A stretch of DNA of 64,000 nt from Vagococcus fluvialis (GTDB lineage: Bacteria; Bacillota; Bacilli; Lactobacillales; Vagococcaceae): assembly GCF_003337315.1 (NCBI RefSeq), contig NZ_QPJV01000011.1, forward strand, positions 1 to 64,000, written 5' to 3'. The notes beneath the pieces were generated by a model. That model did no database searches and had not been told where the DNA came from. It worked only from the letters and a program-made list of their open reading frames with translations. The position numbers and the translations under genes are program-made. Positions 35,964-44,370 of the stretch are shown here, in pieces (the stretch's first letter is position 1; every line of letters begins with the position of its first letter).

Positions 35964-36344
35964 ATGACCAGTTTTTTTTTACTAATTAAAACTATAGTAT
36001 TCTTATTAGCAATTATTTTGCTAATAAGAATTACTTTGATATATGTAGACAAATATTCAAAAAATAAAAGCCAAAACATAAAAATTATAGAGAAGGTTTC
36101 CCTTGGGAAAGATACTTCTATCGCAATTGTTTTTTTATGTGGCAATTATTTTTTGATGAGTATCTCTCAAACAGAAAATAAGATAATAAAGGAACTCAAT
36201 GATGCAGAAGTCAAAGAGTTAGAGATGAAGATATTATTAGAGCAAGAAAAGATACAAAAAAAGAATCAGGAATTTACAGCATTTTTGAAAAACGTTGTAA
36301 AGCGTGATGTAAAGAAGGGGATCAAGAATGAAAAAACAAATTAA
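35964..36344 (+). CDS. fliO: Flagellar biosynthetic protein FliO
   Basis: A 126-residue protein with one N-terminal membrane helix (about residues 5-27) and a short cytoplasmic domain containing IKIIEKVSLGKDTSIAIV, the conserved FliO/FliZ core. A charged helical tail follows. FliO helps assemble the FliP ring of the export gate. Sequence conservation is low, so the call rests on this core, the size and the position directly before fliP, which it overlaps by 17 bases. Confidence 0.85.
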   Translation: MTSFFLLIKTIVFLLAIILLIRITLIYVDKYSKNKSQNIKIIEKVSLGKDTSIAIVFLCGNYFLMSISQTENKIIKELNDAEVKELEMKILLEQEKIQKKNQEFTAFLKNVVKRDVKKGIKNEKTN

Positions 36345-37080
36345 GTCTATTTTTTGTCTAATTCTTCTAGGTCTCTTTGTTTTACCAACTAAAGTAATTG
36401 CAGTAGATGTTAATGAGTTAAGTGATACCATTAATAAAATTTCTGGAAATACTGGTTCTTCTGATTCTGTGAAAATGTTTGTCATGATGACAGTTTTAAC
36501 ATTAATTCCAGCTTTATTAATATTAACAACTTCTTTTACAAGAATAATTATGGTTTTATCATTTGTTAGAAGTTCGTTGGGAACTCAACAGACACCTCCT
36601 AATCAGGTATTGATTGGAATAGCTTTATTCTTAACCTTTTTCATTATGCATCCTGTGTATAACGAGGTTAATAAAGTTGCTATCCAGCCATTAATTAAAG
36701 ATGAAATATCTCAATCAAAAGCAATTGAGGAAGCAGAAAAACCAATAAAGAAATTTATGTTAAAAGAAACACGAGAAAAAGATTTAGCACTGTTTGTTAA
36801 ATATAGTAACTTAGAGAAAGTAAAAAATCCTGAGTCTCTTCCAACATATGTTGTTGTTCCAGCATTTTTAATAAGCGAGCTTAGAACAGCATTTAGTATA
36901 GGTTTCCTTATTTTCATTCCTTTTTTGATTATAGACATGGCAGTATCAAGTATTCTGATGTCTATGGGGATGTTTATGTTATCACCTGTAATGATTTCTT
37001 TACCATTTAAACTACTGTTATTCGTATTAGTAGATGGATGGTATTTAGTAGTCGAAACTCTCGTTCGTGGATTTCAGTGA
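36328..37080 (+). CDS. fliP: Flagellar export gate protein FliP
   Basis: FliP forms the core of the export gate with FliQ and FliR. The 250-residue protein has a cleavable-looking N-terminal segment and four membrane helices. Family blocks include LTLIPALLILTTSFTRIIMV, RSSLGTQQTPPNQVLIGIAL, FIPFLIIDMAVSSILMSMGM and LPFKLLLFVLVDGW. It overlaps fliO. Assignment is secure. Confidence 0.96.
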   Translation: MKKQIKSIFCLILLGLFVLPTKVIAVDVNELSDTINKISGNTGSSDSVKMFVMMTVLTLIPALLILTTSFTRIIMVLSFVRSSLGTQQTPPNQVLIGIALFLTFFIMHPVYNEVNKVAIQPLIKDEISQSKAIEEAEKPIKKFMLKETREKDLALFVKYSNLEKVKNPESLPTYVVVPAFLISELRTAFSIGFLIFIPFLIIDMAVSSILMSMGMFMLSPVMISLPFKLLLFVLVDGWYLVVETLVRGFQ

Positions 37081-37093
37081 GGAATGATTTATT

Positions 37094-37357
37094 ATGACAA
37101 TTCAAATGGTTTTAGATGTCATGCATCAAGCTTTTCTAAAAATAATTCTAATAGCAGGGCCAATACTACTAGTAGCGATGGTCGTAGGATTAGTAATAAG
37201 TATTTTACAAGCTACAACACAAATACAAGAACAAACATTAAGTTTTGTTCCAAAATTATTAACGGTTTTTATTAGCTTAATTATTTTAGGAAATTTTATG
37301 TTAAATGTATTAATAGAATTTACAAAAAGTTTATTTAAGATTATGTCGTCTTTGTAA
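37094..37357 (+). CDS. fliQ: Flagellar export gate protein FliQ
   Basis: FliQ is a small gate subunit with two membrane helices. The 87-residue protein has the expected size and motifs, ILIAGPILLVAMVVGLVISI and ATTQIQEQTLSFVPKL. It starts at ATG 37094 between fliP and fliR. An overlapping 63-codon frame from 37084 is a shadow. Confidence 0.95.
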   Translation: MTIQMVLDVMHQAFLKIILIAGPILLVAMVVGLVISILQATTQIQEQTLSFVPKLLTVFISLIILGNFMLNVLIEFTKSLFKIMSSL

Positions 37358-37369
37358 GGTTGGTTGAAA

Positions 37370-38128
37370 ATGAATGATATATTAGCAACATTTTTTTTAG
37401 TGTTTTGTCGAATATCTAGTTTTATGGTAATTTCGCCAGGTTTTTCATTAAAACAAGCTCCTAACCTTTTAAAGGGACTGCTTAGTTTATCATTCAGTGT
37501 CACTGTTCTTAGTTCATTACAAAAAATAGTAGTTTTTCAAAATCTATTTATATTCTCTTTACAGTCTTTTAAAGAGATTCTTGTTGGAATGGCTTTAGGA
37601 TTTATCGTCCAGTTAGTATTTTCTGCCATTGAAATGGCAGGCCAAATTATTGATTTTCAAGTGGGATTTTCAATGGGATCAGTTTATGATCCTGGAGTCG
37701 GAATTCAAGGTTCAAACTATGGGAGACTGTATTATTGGCTAGCACTAGCTGTTTTTTTCTTTACGGATATGCATCATTTAGTCATAGATAATTTGATTCA
37801 ATCTTTTAGCATTATTCCAATTACTGAAATGTCCATGCATGGTAACACAGTTGAAGGTATGATGATTTTATTTGTAGAAGTATTTAAGATATCAATCCTT
37901 CTTGCAGCACCAGTAGTTTTAGTGGCTTTAGTGACGGATTGTGTATTAGGAATTATTTCTAGAAGTGTTCCTCAAATTAATGTTTTGATGTTAGGAATGC
38001 CGATGAAAATTTTAATAAGTTTCTTTTTTGTTCTATTATTTATGCCAAATCTTATTGAGTCAATTCAGAAAGTTTTGCCTGATATTAGTAGGTACTTAAA
38101 TGAATTTATGGAATCTTTAGTGAGGTGA
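37370..38128 (+). CDS. fliR: Flagellar export gate protein FliR
   Basis: FliR completes the FliPQR export gate. The 252-residue protein has about six membrane helices and the blocks FCRISSFMVISPGFS, AGQIIDFQVGFSMGSVYDP and ISRSVPQINVLMLGMPMKI that define the family. ATG 37370 is taken as start; an in-frame TTG at 37364 is closer to AAGGTTGG and cannot be excluded. flhB begins five bases after its stop. Confidence 0.95.
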   Translation: MNDILATFFLVFCRISSFMVISPGFSLKQAPNLLKGLLSLSFSVTVLSSLQKIVVFQNLFIFSLQSFKEILVGMALGFIVQLVFSAIEMAGQIIDFQVGFSMGSVYDPGVGIQGSNYGRLYYWLALAVFFFTDMHHLVIDNLIQSFSIIPITEMSMHGNTVEGMMILFVEVFKISILLAAPVVLVALVTDCVLGIISRSVPQINVLMLGMPMKILISFFFVLLFMPNLIESIQKVLPDISRYLNEFMESLVR

Positions 38129-38132
38129 GATT

Positions 38133-39200
38133 ATGGCTGATAAAGATGGAAAAACGGAAAAACCCTCCGCTAAAAAATTAAAAGATGCTAGAAAAAAAGG
38201 AGATATAGTTAAAAGTCCAGAACTTGTTTCTGCCATATCTTTTTTTATATTTTCAGTATTTTTTATACCGTTATGGGAATATGTTATTGAAAAAAGCGTA
38301 GGTATTTTAAAACTTCATTTTTCCTTTCAATTTAATCATATAAATATTGAAGAAAATTTAAATGTGATTGCTATACAAAGCATAGTTAAATTTCTGATTA
38401 TTTTAGCCCCTTTTTTAGCAATTGGTTTTTTTAGTTCATGGATAAGTAGCATGTCTCAAGTTGGATTTTTATTTACAACAAAACCATTAAAACCGGATTT
38501 TAAGAAGTTGAATCCAATTAGTGGATTTAAAAACTTAGTAAGTAAGAAAGCTTTTTTTACTTTATTTAAAAACATTGGAAAACTAATTTTAATTTTCTTT
38601 ATCACTTTAAAAGAAATTAAAAATGTTTTGATAGTTTTTTTCACAAGCTATTCTGTTGGCATTGAAACTTTACCAGAATTTGTTTTATCTTTTTTAAAAA
38701 CATTATCTATAAAAATTGCGTTTATTTTACTTATTTTAGGAATTTTAGATTATGTTGTTCAATGGTTTGAATATCGTAAAAAATTAAAAATGACTAAACA
38801 AGAAGTAAAAGATGAATTTAAACAGCAAGAAGGAGATCAACAAGTAAAAGCTCAAAGAAAAGGTCTATATTATCAAATGGTTTCTGGGATGATGAATCAA
38901 GTAAAAGATGCAACAGTAATTGTCACTAATCCAACTCATTTAGCAATTGCTATTAGATACAATAAAGAAAGTGACGGGGCTCCTATTGTTATTGCAAAAG
39001 GTGCTGATCATATGGCAAAAAAAATTAGAGAAGAAGCAACAGAAAATAGAGTACCAATTTTGGAAAATAAACCTGTTGCAAGATCGTTATATAAAACAAC
39101 AGGTATAGGTGAACCAATACCTGTAGATATGTATGAAACAATGGCTGAGATTTTAGCGTTTGTTTATCAGATGAATGAAAAAAATAAGTATAAAATATAA
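38133..39200 (+). CDS. flhB: Flagellar export switch protein FlhB
   Basis: FlhB switches export from rod/hook to filament substrates. The 355-residue protein begins with KTEKPSAKKLKDARKKGDI. Four membrane helices follow, then the cytoplasmic domain with the self-cleavage motif NPTH in VIVTNPTHLAIAIRY (about residue 268). The gene order fliP-Q-R-flhB-flhA is the conserved one. Confidence 0.96.
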   Translation: MADKDGKTEKPSAKKLKDARKKGDIVKSPELVSAISFFIFSVFFIPLWEYVIEKSVGILKLHFSFQFNHINIEENLNVIAIQSIVKFLIILAPFLAIGFFSSWISSMSQVGFLFTTKPLKPDFKKLNPISGFKNLVSKKAFFTLFKNIGKLILIFFITLKEIKNVLIVFFTSYSVGIETLPEFVLSFLKTLSIKIAFILLILGILDYVVQWFEYRKKLKMTKQEVKDEFKQQEGDQQVKAQRKGLYYQMVSGMMNQVKDATVIVTNPTHLAIAIRYNKESDGAPIVIAKGADHMAKKIREEATENRVPILENKPVARSLYKTTGIGEPIPVDMYETMAEILAFVYQMNEKNKYKI

Positions 39201-39249
39201 GTCTTACAAAATGGATAGTAAAAAATAACTAATAAAGGAGGAAAATAGA

Positions 39250-41328
39250 GTGTTATCCAAATTAAATTTAAAACATCTAAATTACTCAGATGTTATTATC
39301 TCCTTTATGGTTGTTGCTGTAATTGGTCTAATTATTATACCGTTACCTAGTACAATTCTTGATTTTCTAATCATTATTAATATGACAATCGGTATTAATA
39401 TCTTATTAATAACACTGTTTACAAAAAGTGTTTTAGAATTTGCAACATTTCCCACACTTTTATTGATTACTACAATGTTTCGCTTAGGGTTAAATATATC
39501 TTCAACTCGTTTAGTTTTAACTAAGGGAAATGCAGGTCATGTTATTGATGCTTTTGCAAATGTTGTAGCAGGAAATAATTATATTGTAGGAGCAGTTATT
39601 TTCATCATTATTACCATTATTCAAATGGTAGTTGTTACTAATGGTGCCAGTCGAGTTTCAGAAGTTTCAGCAAGATTTACATTAGATGCTATGCCAGGAA
39701 AGCAAATGGCAATTGATGCGGACTTAAATGCTGGTTTAATAACTGAAGACGAAGCGAAAAAAAGAAGAAAAGATCTTCAAAGAGAAGCAAGCTTTTATGG
39801 TGCTATGGATGGTGCTAGTAAATTTGTAAAAGGTGATGCTATTGCTGGAATTATCATTACTTTAATTAACTTAATAGGTGGTATATTAATCTTCTCACTG
39901 ATGCAAGGGATGGGTGTGTTAGAGGCACTTGATAGATTCGGTAAACTTGCGATTGGTGATGGTTTGGTCAGTCAAATACCATCGTTATTAATCTCTGTAT
40001 CATCAGGTATTATTGTTACAAGATCTGATGATGACAATACTTTCGGTAATGCGATTAAAGAGGATTTCTTTCCTAATCCATTAATAGCCGGTATTGTTGC
40101 TTGCGTCATGTTTATAGTAGCACTAGTTCCAGGATTTCCTAAAATACCATTTTTTATAATGAGCGGTATTTTTGGGTTTATTGCCTTTAAGAAATACGAA
40201 AGTGAAGATTTAGAAGAACAAAGACAAATTGAAAGACGGCAAGAATTACTGCTTCTGCAAAAGGAAAAAGAATTGGAAGAAGATGATAGTGTCTCTTCTT
40301 TCCAAGTAGAGCCAATTTCAATTGAAATTGGTTATGCTCTTATTCCTATGACTGATGATAGCTTAGACAATTCATTAATGAAGCAAATAATAAGTATTAG
40401 GAAACAATGTGCTCACGAATTAGGTGTATTGTTAACTCCTATTAGAATTAGAGATAATTTACAATTAGGTCCAAATGATTATTGCATCAAAATAAAGGGA
40501 AATGAAGTTGCTAGAGGTGAAATCTACCCAAATAAATTTATGGTTATAAATCCAGAAAATGAGCAGATGAAACTAGATGGGATTCCTGCAAAAGAACCTG
40601 CATTTGGTTTAGATGCTCTTTGGATAGATGAACATGATCGAGAAATAGCTGATATTCATGGTTCAACAATTGTAGAACCTGTAACGGTGATTGCCACTCA
40701 CCTTAAAGAAGTAATTTATAATAATACGGCAGAACTTTTAGGACGTCAGGAAGTAAAACACTTATTAGAAGGTATTAAAGATAAATATAATGTTGTAATT
40801 GATGAGTTGATTCCAGAAATTATGAGGCTTGGTGAGGTTCAGAAGGTTCTTCAAAATTTACTAAAAGAACAGATACCAATTAATGACTTGGTAACTATTT
40901 TAGAAACATTAGCAGATTATGGAACAGCTACAAAAGATGTTGAAGTTCTGACTGAACACGTTAGACAGTCTTTAAAAAGAACTATTGTAAAACAATATCT
41001 AGGAGTAGACGGTGTTTTACGAGTTGTGACTTTACATCCGGAAGTAGAAGAATTGATATCAAAAAGTACTCAAAAAACGACTTCTGGTTCAGTTCCTGTG
41101 TTAAAACCTGATTTGATAACAAGATTATTTGATTCAATTAATCAAGTTAATCAAAGTCTAATAACTCAGAATATTCAGTATGTTATATTAGCGTCTCCTA
41201 ATACACGATTAACTTTTAGAAAATTAATCTCTTATAATTTTCCGGAAGTAGCAGTATTATCACTTAACGAAGTTCCAAATGAAGTTGAAATTGAAACTGT
41301 AGGTATGTTATCTCTAGATAACATTTAA
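39250..41328 (+). CDS. flhA: Flagellar export protein FlhA
   Basis: FlhA is the nonameric export gate component that binds chaperone-substrate complexes. The 692-residue protein has about eight N-terminal membrane helices, the FHIPEP loop region AMPGKQMAIDADLNAGLI and GAMDGASKFVKGDAIAG, and a large cytoplasmic C-terminal domain (from about residue 330). It starts at GTG 39250 with AAAGGAGG at 39235-39242. In many Firmicutes flhF and flhG come next; here fliA follows instead. Confidence 0.96.
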   Translation: MLSKLNLKHLNYSDVIISFMVVAVIGLIIIPLPSTILDFLIIINMTIGINILLITLFTKSVLEFATFPTLLLITTMFRLGLNISSTRLVLTKGNAGHVIDAFANVVAGNNYIVGAVIFIIITIIQMVVVTNGASRVSEVSARFTLDAMPGKQMAIDADLNAGLITEDEAKKRRKDLQREASFYGAMDGASKFVKGDAIAGIIITLINLIGGILIFSLMQGMGVLEALDRFGKLAIGDGLVSQIPSLLISVSSGIIVTRSDDDNTFGNAIKEDFFPNPLIAGIVACVMFIVALVPGFPKIPFFIMSGIFGFIAFKKYESEDLEEQRQIERRQELLLLQKEKELEEDDSVSSFQVEPISIEIGYALIPMTDDSLDNSLMKQIISIRKQCAHELGVLLTPIRIRDNLQLGPNDYCIKIKGNEVARGEIYPNKFMVINPENEQMKLDGIPAKEPAFGLDALWIDEHDREIADIHGSTIVEPVTVIATHLKEVIYNNTAELLGRQEVKHLLEGIKDKYNVVIDELIPEIMRLGEVQKVLQNLLKEQIPINDLVTILETLADYGTATKDVEVLTEHVRQSLKRTIVKQYLGVDGVLRVVTLHPEVEELISKSTQKTTSGSVPVLKPDLITRLFDSINQVNQSLITQNIQYVILASPNTRLTFRKLISYNFPEVAVLSLNEVPNEVEIETVGMLSLDNI

Positions 41329-41392
41329 TAGATATAAGATCAATTTAGTATAGAGCAATATATTATAGCGTTATTGGGAAGGGGAAATTGTT

Positions 41393-42103
41393 GTGTATGA
41401 AGTTGATTACGAACACGAAATTGTCAAATACTTACCATTTGTTAAAAGAGTTGTTAATAGAATTGAAGTTAAATCAACTGACTATGATAAGGACGATTTA
41501 TTTAATATAGGTGTTATCGGATTAATGGATGCATTGAAAAGATTTGATGTTTCTAAAAATGTATCTTTCGAAAGTTATGCCTATATTCGAATTCGTGGAG
41601 CAATAATTGATGAGATTAGAAAAACATCAAGGGTATCAAGAAACCGTATGAGTCATTTAGATCAATTCTATAAAGCTAAAGAAAAAATTGAATCTGAAAA
41701 TATGACTGAAGCAACTGATTTACAGATTTGTGAAGAATTAGGAATAAATTCTAAGCAACTATCGAAAATTCATGAAACAGTGCATTATTTAGCCAATATA
41801 TCATTAGAAGATACAATTTTTACAACACAAGGTGAATCACTAGAATTAAAAGATATAGTCGAAGATACACAAACAATACCAATTGATGAAATATTATTAG
41901 ATGATGAAAAAAAAGTAGCTTTAAGAAATTCCATAGAGAAGTTACCTGAAAGAGAACAAATTATTCTAAATTTATACTATGTTGAAGAATTGACTTTAAA
42001 AGAGATTGCTGAAGTATTAGATGTCTCAATTCCAAGAGTTTCACAATTACACGGCAAAATTTTAATAAAACTAAAAAAACTAATTGAGGAGGAATTAGAA
42101 TGA
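41393..42103 (+). CDS. fliA: Flagellar sigma factor sigma-28 (FliA/SigD)
   Basis: This sigma factor directs RNA polymerase to late flagellar and chemotaxis promoters. The 236-residue protein has region 2 (DLFNIGVIGLMDALKRFD, SFESYAYIRIRGAIIDEIRK). Region 3 follows (VSRNRMSHLDQFYKAKEKIE), then region 4 (LPEREQIILNLYYVEELTLKEI with a helix-turn-helix through SIPRVSQLHGKIL). It starts with GTG 41393; GAAGGGG lies nine bases upstream. Its antagonist FlgM is encoded at 57165, and matching promoters are seen before motA, both receptors, flgM and fliC. Confidence 0.94.
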   Translation: MYEVDYEHEIVKYLPFVKRVVNRIEVKSTDYDKDDLFNIGVIGLMDALKRFDVSKNVSFESYAYIRIRGAIIDEIRKTSRVSRNRMSHLDQFYKAKEKIESENMTEATDLQICEELGINSKQLSKIHETVHYLANISLEDTIFTTQGESLELKDIVEDTQTIPIDEILLDDEKKVALRNSIEKLPEREQIILNLYYVEELTLKEIAEVLDVSIPRVSQLHGKILIKLKKLIEEELE

Positions 42104-42804
42104 TAAGAAGTATGGATACATTACAGAAAAGTTTTAATATTTTACAAAAAAAGCAAGAAAATACAAGTTCAAATGTTTCAAATGTTAATACATTTGGTTT
42201 TAAAAGCCAAAAAATTATTCAAAAAACAGATAAAGAAAAACAAATGTTTAATCATCTAAAAGGACCTCAATTAAATGATAAGAATGAAATAGGAACATTT
42301 ATTTTTGGTAATCGAATTGATGAAATCAATAAAAATATGACAACGGGTAGCATGAAGCAGACAAATAAACAAACAGACTATGCTATTTTAGGAGATGGAT
42401 TTTTTAATATCCAACTAGCAAATGGAACGATTGGATATACTAAAAATGGTCATTTTCAAGTAAATGAGCAAAATCAATTAGTGACACAAGAAGGATATTT
42501 AGTTTTGTCTGATAATGGGCAACCTGTTGATGCAAGACAACAAAACCCAAATTTTAGATTAACAAAATTTAATGATTTAAATAATTTAACTGCAATTGGT
42601 GAGTCATTATTTTCAGGAGTAAATGGTGAACAGGATTTAAATAGTCGTGTCGAAAACCATATGTTAGAAAGTTCAAACGTTGATATGGTGGATGAAATGA
42701 CTGATTTATTACAAACAGCTAGGGAATTTGAAATAAATCAAAAAGCATTACACACTTCTGATGAGACATTAAGGAAATTAACTAATGAAATAGGAAGAGT
42801 ATAA
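42100..42804 (+). CDS. flgF: Flagellar hook-basal body protein (FlgF/FlhO-like)
   Basis: A 234-residue rod-type protein. N-terminal SSNVSNVNTFGFKSQ is a degenerate form of the rod/hook motif. The middle has AILGDGFFNIQLANGTIGY and KNGHFQVNEQNQLVT, and the C-terminus LESSNVDMVDEMTDLLQTAR. By position it corresponds to FlgF (FlhO in Bacillus), a distal rod component; the FlgF/FlgG split between this and the next gene is by order only. Its ATG overlaps the fliA stop. Confidence 0.85.
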   Translation: MIRSMDTLQKSFNILQKKQENTSSNVSNVNTFGFKSQKIIQKTDKEKQMFNHLKGPQLNDKNEIGTFIFGNRIDEINKNMTTGSMKQTNKQTDYAILGDGFFNIQLANGTIGYTKNGHFQVNEQNQLVTQEGYLVLSDNGQPVDARQQNPNFRLTKFNDLNNLTAIGESLFSGVNGEQDLNSRVENHMLESSNVDMVDEMTDLLQTAREFEINQKALHTSDETLRKLTNEIGRV

Positions 42805-42821
42805 AAAGAGGTGCTACTAAT

Positions 42822-43559
42822 ATGAATTCAGCTTTATCAATAAGTAAATCTGGACTAAAAGGGTTACAAACAAATCTAGATATTACTTCTAATAATATTG
42901 CAAATGTCAATACTATAGGTTTTAAAGAAAAAAATGCAAATTTTCAAGAGTTACTTAGAAATGATGTTATTTCAGAAAATAGAGGAATTGCAAATGGTAT
43001 TTCACGAGGTACTAAAATAACACAGGGACAAAACAACAACAAGCAAGGAAGTTTAATTTCTAGTAATCATCCCTTTGACTTAGCTATTTCAGGAGAAGGT
43101 TTTTTTGGAATTAGATTGCCAAATAATCAACTAGCCTATTCACGGGATGGATCATTTAGATTTGATTCAGAAGGAACATTAAGAAATAGTGCAGGAAATA
43201 CTGTTGAAATAACACTATCAGTTCCTAAAAATGATTGGCCAGAAGGTATTCCTTCTATAAATGAAAAAGGAATGGTTAGTGTGGCAGGGATGCCAGTAGG
43301 AGAAATTCCAATTTTTAGTGGAGACTTAAGCGAACAATTGATAGACATTGGAAATAATCAATACGTCTTACCAAATGGAAGAATTGCAGAGAGACTGGAC
43401 AATCCAGAAATTAATCAATTTTATTTGGAGTCATCTAATGTTAATTTGGCAGACTCAATGTCAGAAATGATTCTTACACAAAGAGCATATTCTATGAATA
43501 CAAAAGTTTTACAATCAACAGATGAGATGATGCAGCGAATTAATGAATTTAAACAGTAA
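42822..43559 (+). CDS. flgG: Flagellar distal rod protein (FlgG/FlhP-like)
   Basis: A 245-residue rod protein with the canonical DITSNNIANVNTIGFKEK near the start, LAISGEGFFGIRLPNN and SRDGSFRFDSEGTL in the middle. The C-terminus reads LESSNVNLADSMSEMILTQR with AYSMNTKVLQSTDEM. It is the better-conserved of the two tandem paralogues and corresponds to FlgG (FlhP in Bacillus). It is followed 15 bases later by an FtsE-like ATPase gene. Confidence 0.87.
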   Translation: MNSALSISKSGLKGLQTNLDITSNNIANVNTIGFKEKNANFQELLRNDVISENRGIANGISRGTKITQGQNNNKQGSLISSNHPFDLAISGEGFFGIRLPNNQLAYSRDGSFRFDSEGTLRNSAGNTVEITLSVPKNDWPEGIPSINEKGMVSVAGMPVGEIPIFSGDLSEQLIDIGNNQYVLPNGRIAERLDNPEINQFYLESSNVNLADSMSEMILTQRAYSMNTKVLQSTDEMMQRINEFKQ

Positions 43560-43574
43560 AAGGATTTGAAATAA

Positions 43575-44285
43575 ATGATTAGATTTTCCCATGTTTATAA
43601 AAAATATACTGAGGGTAACTTGGCGTTATCTGATGTTAGCTTAGACGTAAGTCAAGGAGAGTTTCTTTATTTAATTGGTCCTAGTGGTTCAGGAAAGTCA
43701 ACAATTATTAAGTTATTAACTTGTGAAGAAAGACTAACACAAGGTTTTTTACAGATTGGGAATATTGATTTATTAAAACTGCCAGATAAAAAACTACCTG
43801 ATTATCGTAGACAGATAGGTGTGATTCCACAAGATATTTTTTTATTAGATCACTTAACAGTATATAAAAATATTGTATATTCGTTAAATGCTATTGATTT
43901 TGATAGAAAAAAAATAAAAGAGAAAGCTCTAGCTGCTCTAAGTCAGGTGGGAATGTTGAGTTTTAAAAATGATTATCCTTCAGAATTATCCATTGGTCAG
44001 CAACAAAAAGTGGCCATTGCTAGGGCAATTGTAAATAATCCTAAAATTATTTTAGCGGACGAACCTACAAGCAATCTAGATAATAAATCTTCTATTGAAA
44101 TCATGAGAATTCTTTATAAGTTGAATCAAGATGGAGCAACCATTTTAATGGCTACGCATAATTCGACAATAGTAAATACAGTTAGAAATCGTGTGTTAGA
44201 AATAGATAATGGGGAGTTAGTTAGAGATCAAAGTAATGGCGATTATGGTCTATCAACTGATAACAAAGATATATTTATTATATAA
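43575..44285 (+). CDS. Orphan FtsE-like ABC ATPase in the flagellar operon
   Basis: A 236-residue ABC ATPase with Walker A GPSGSGKSTI (about residues 34-43), Q-loop VIPQDIFLL, signature variant LSIGQQQKVAIARA (Ile for the usual Gly), Walker B IILADEPTSNLD and switch His in LMATHNSTIV. Blocks such as FSHVYKKYTEGNLALSDVSL, KLLTCEERLTQG, DYRRQIGV and VRNRVLEIDNGELVRDQ are FtsE-like rather than importer-like. FtsE normally works with the membrane protein FtsX to activate peptidoglycan hydrolases, but no ftsX is adjacent. It sits between the distal rod gene and the receptors, so a role in opening the wall for the rod is possible; this is speculation. Confidence 0.8.
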   Translation: MIRFSHVYKKYTEGNLALSDVSLDVSQGEFLYLIGPSGSGKSTIIKLLTCEERLTQGFLQIGNIDLLKLPDKKLPDYRRQIGVIPQDIFLLDHLTVYKNIVYSLNAIDFDRKKIKEKALAALSQVGMLSFKNDYPSELSIGQQQKVAIARAIVNNPKIILADEPTSNLDNKSSIEIMRILYKLNQDGATILMATHNSTIVNTVRNRVLEIDNGELVRDQSNGDYGLSTDNKDIFII

Positions 44286-44307
44286 CAGATTTTTTTTAGT
44301 TTGCTAT

Positions 44308-44333
44308 TAACTTCTATGTTATTTTTCCGATAG
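44308..44333 (+). promoter_or_regulatory. Sigma-28 type promoter of the first receptor gene
   Basis: TAAC (44308-44311), 14 bases, TCCGATAG (44326-44333), near the consensus TAAA-N14/15-GCCGATAT. It lies about 40 bases before the ATG of the receptor gene. Confidence 0.7.
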
Positions 44334-44370
44334 TGATATTGGAAGAATAATTATAGAAAGGGTGTTTTAA

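Noticed and set aside
37084-37275. 63-codon frame overlapping fliQ
   Set aside because: Asn/Ser-rich translation of fliQ in another frame; fliQ itself is a clear family member.
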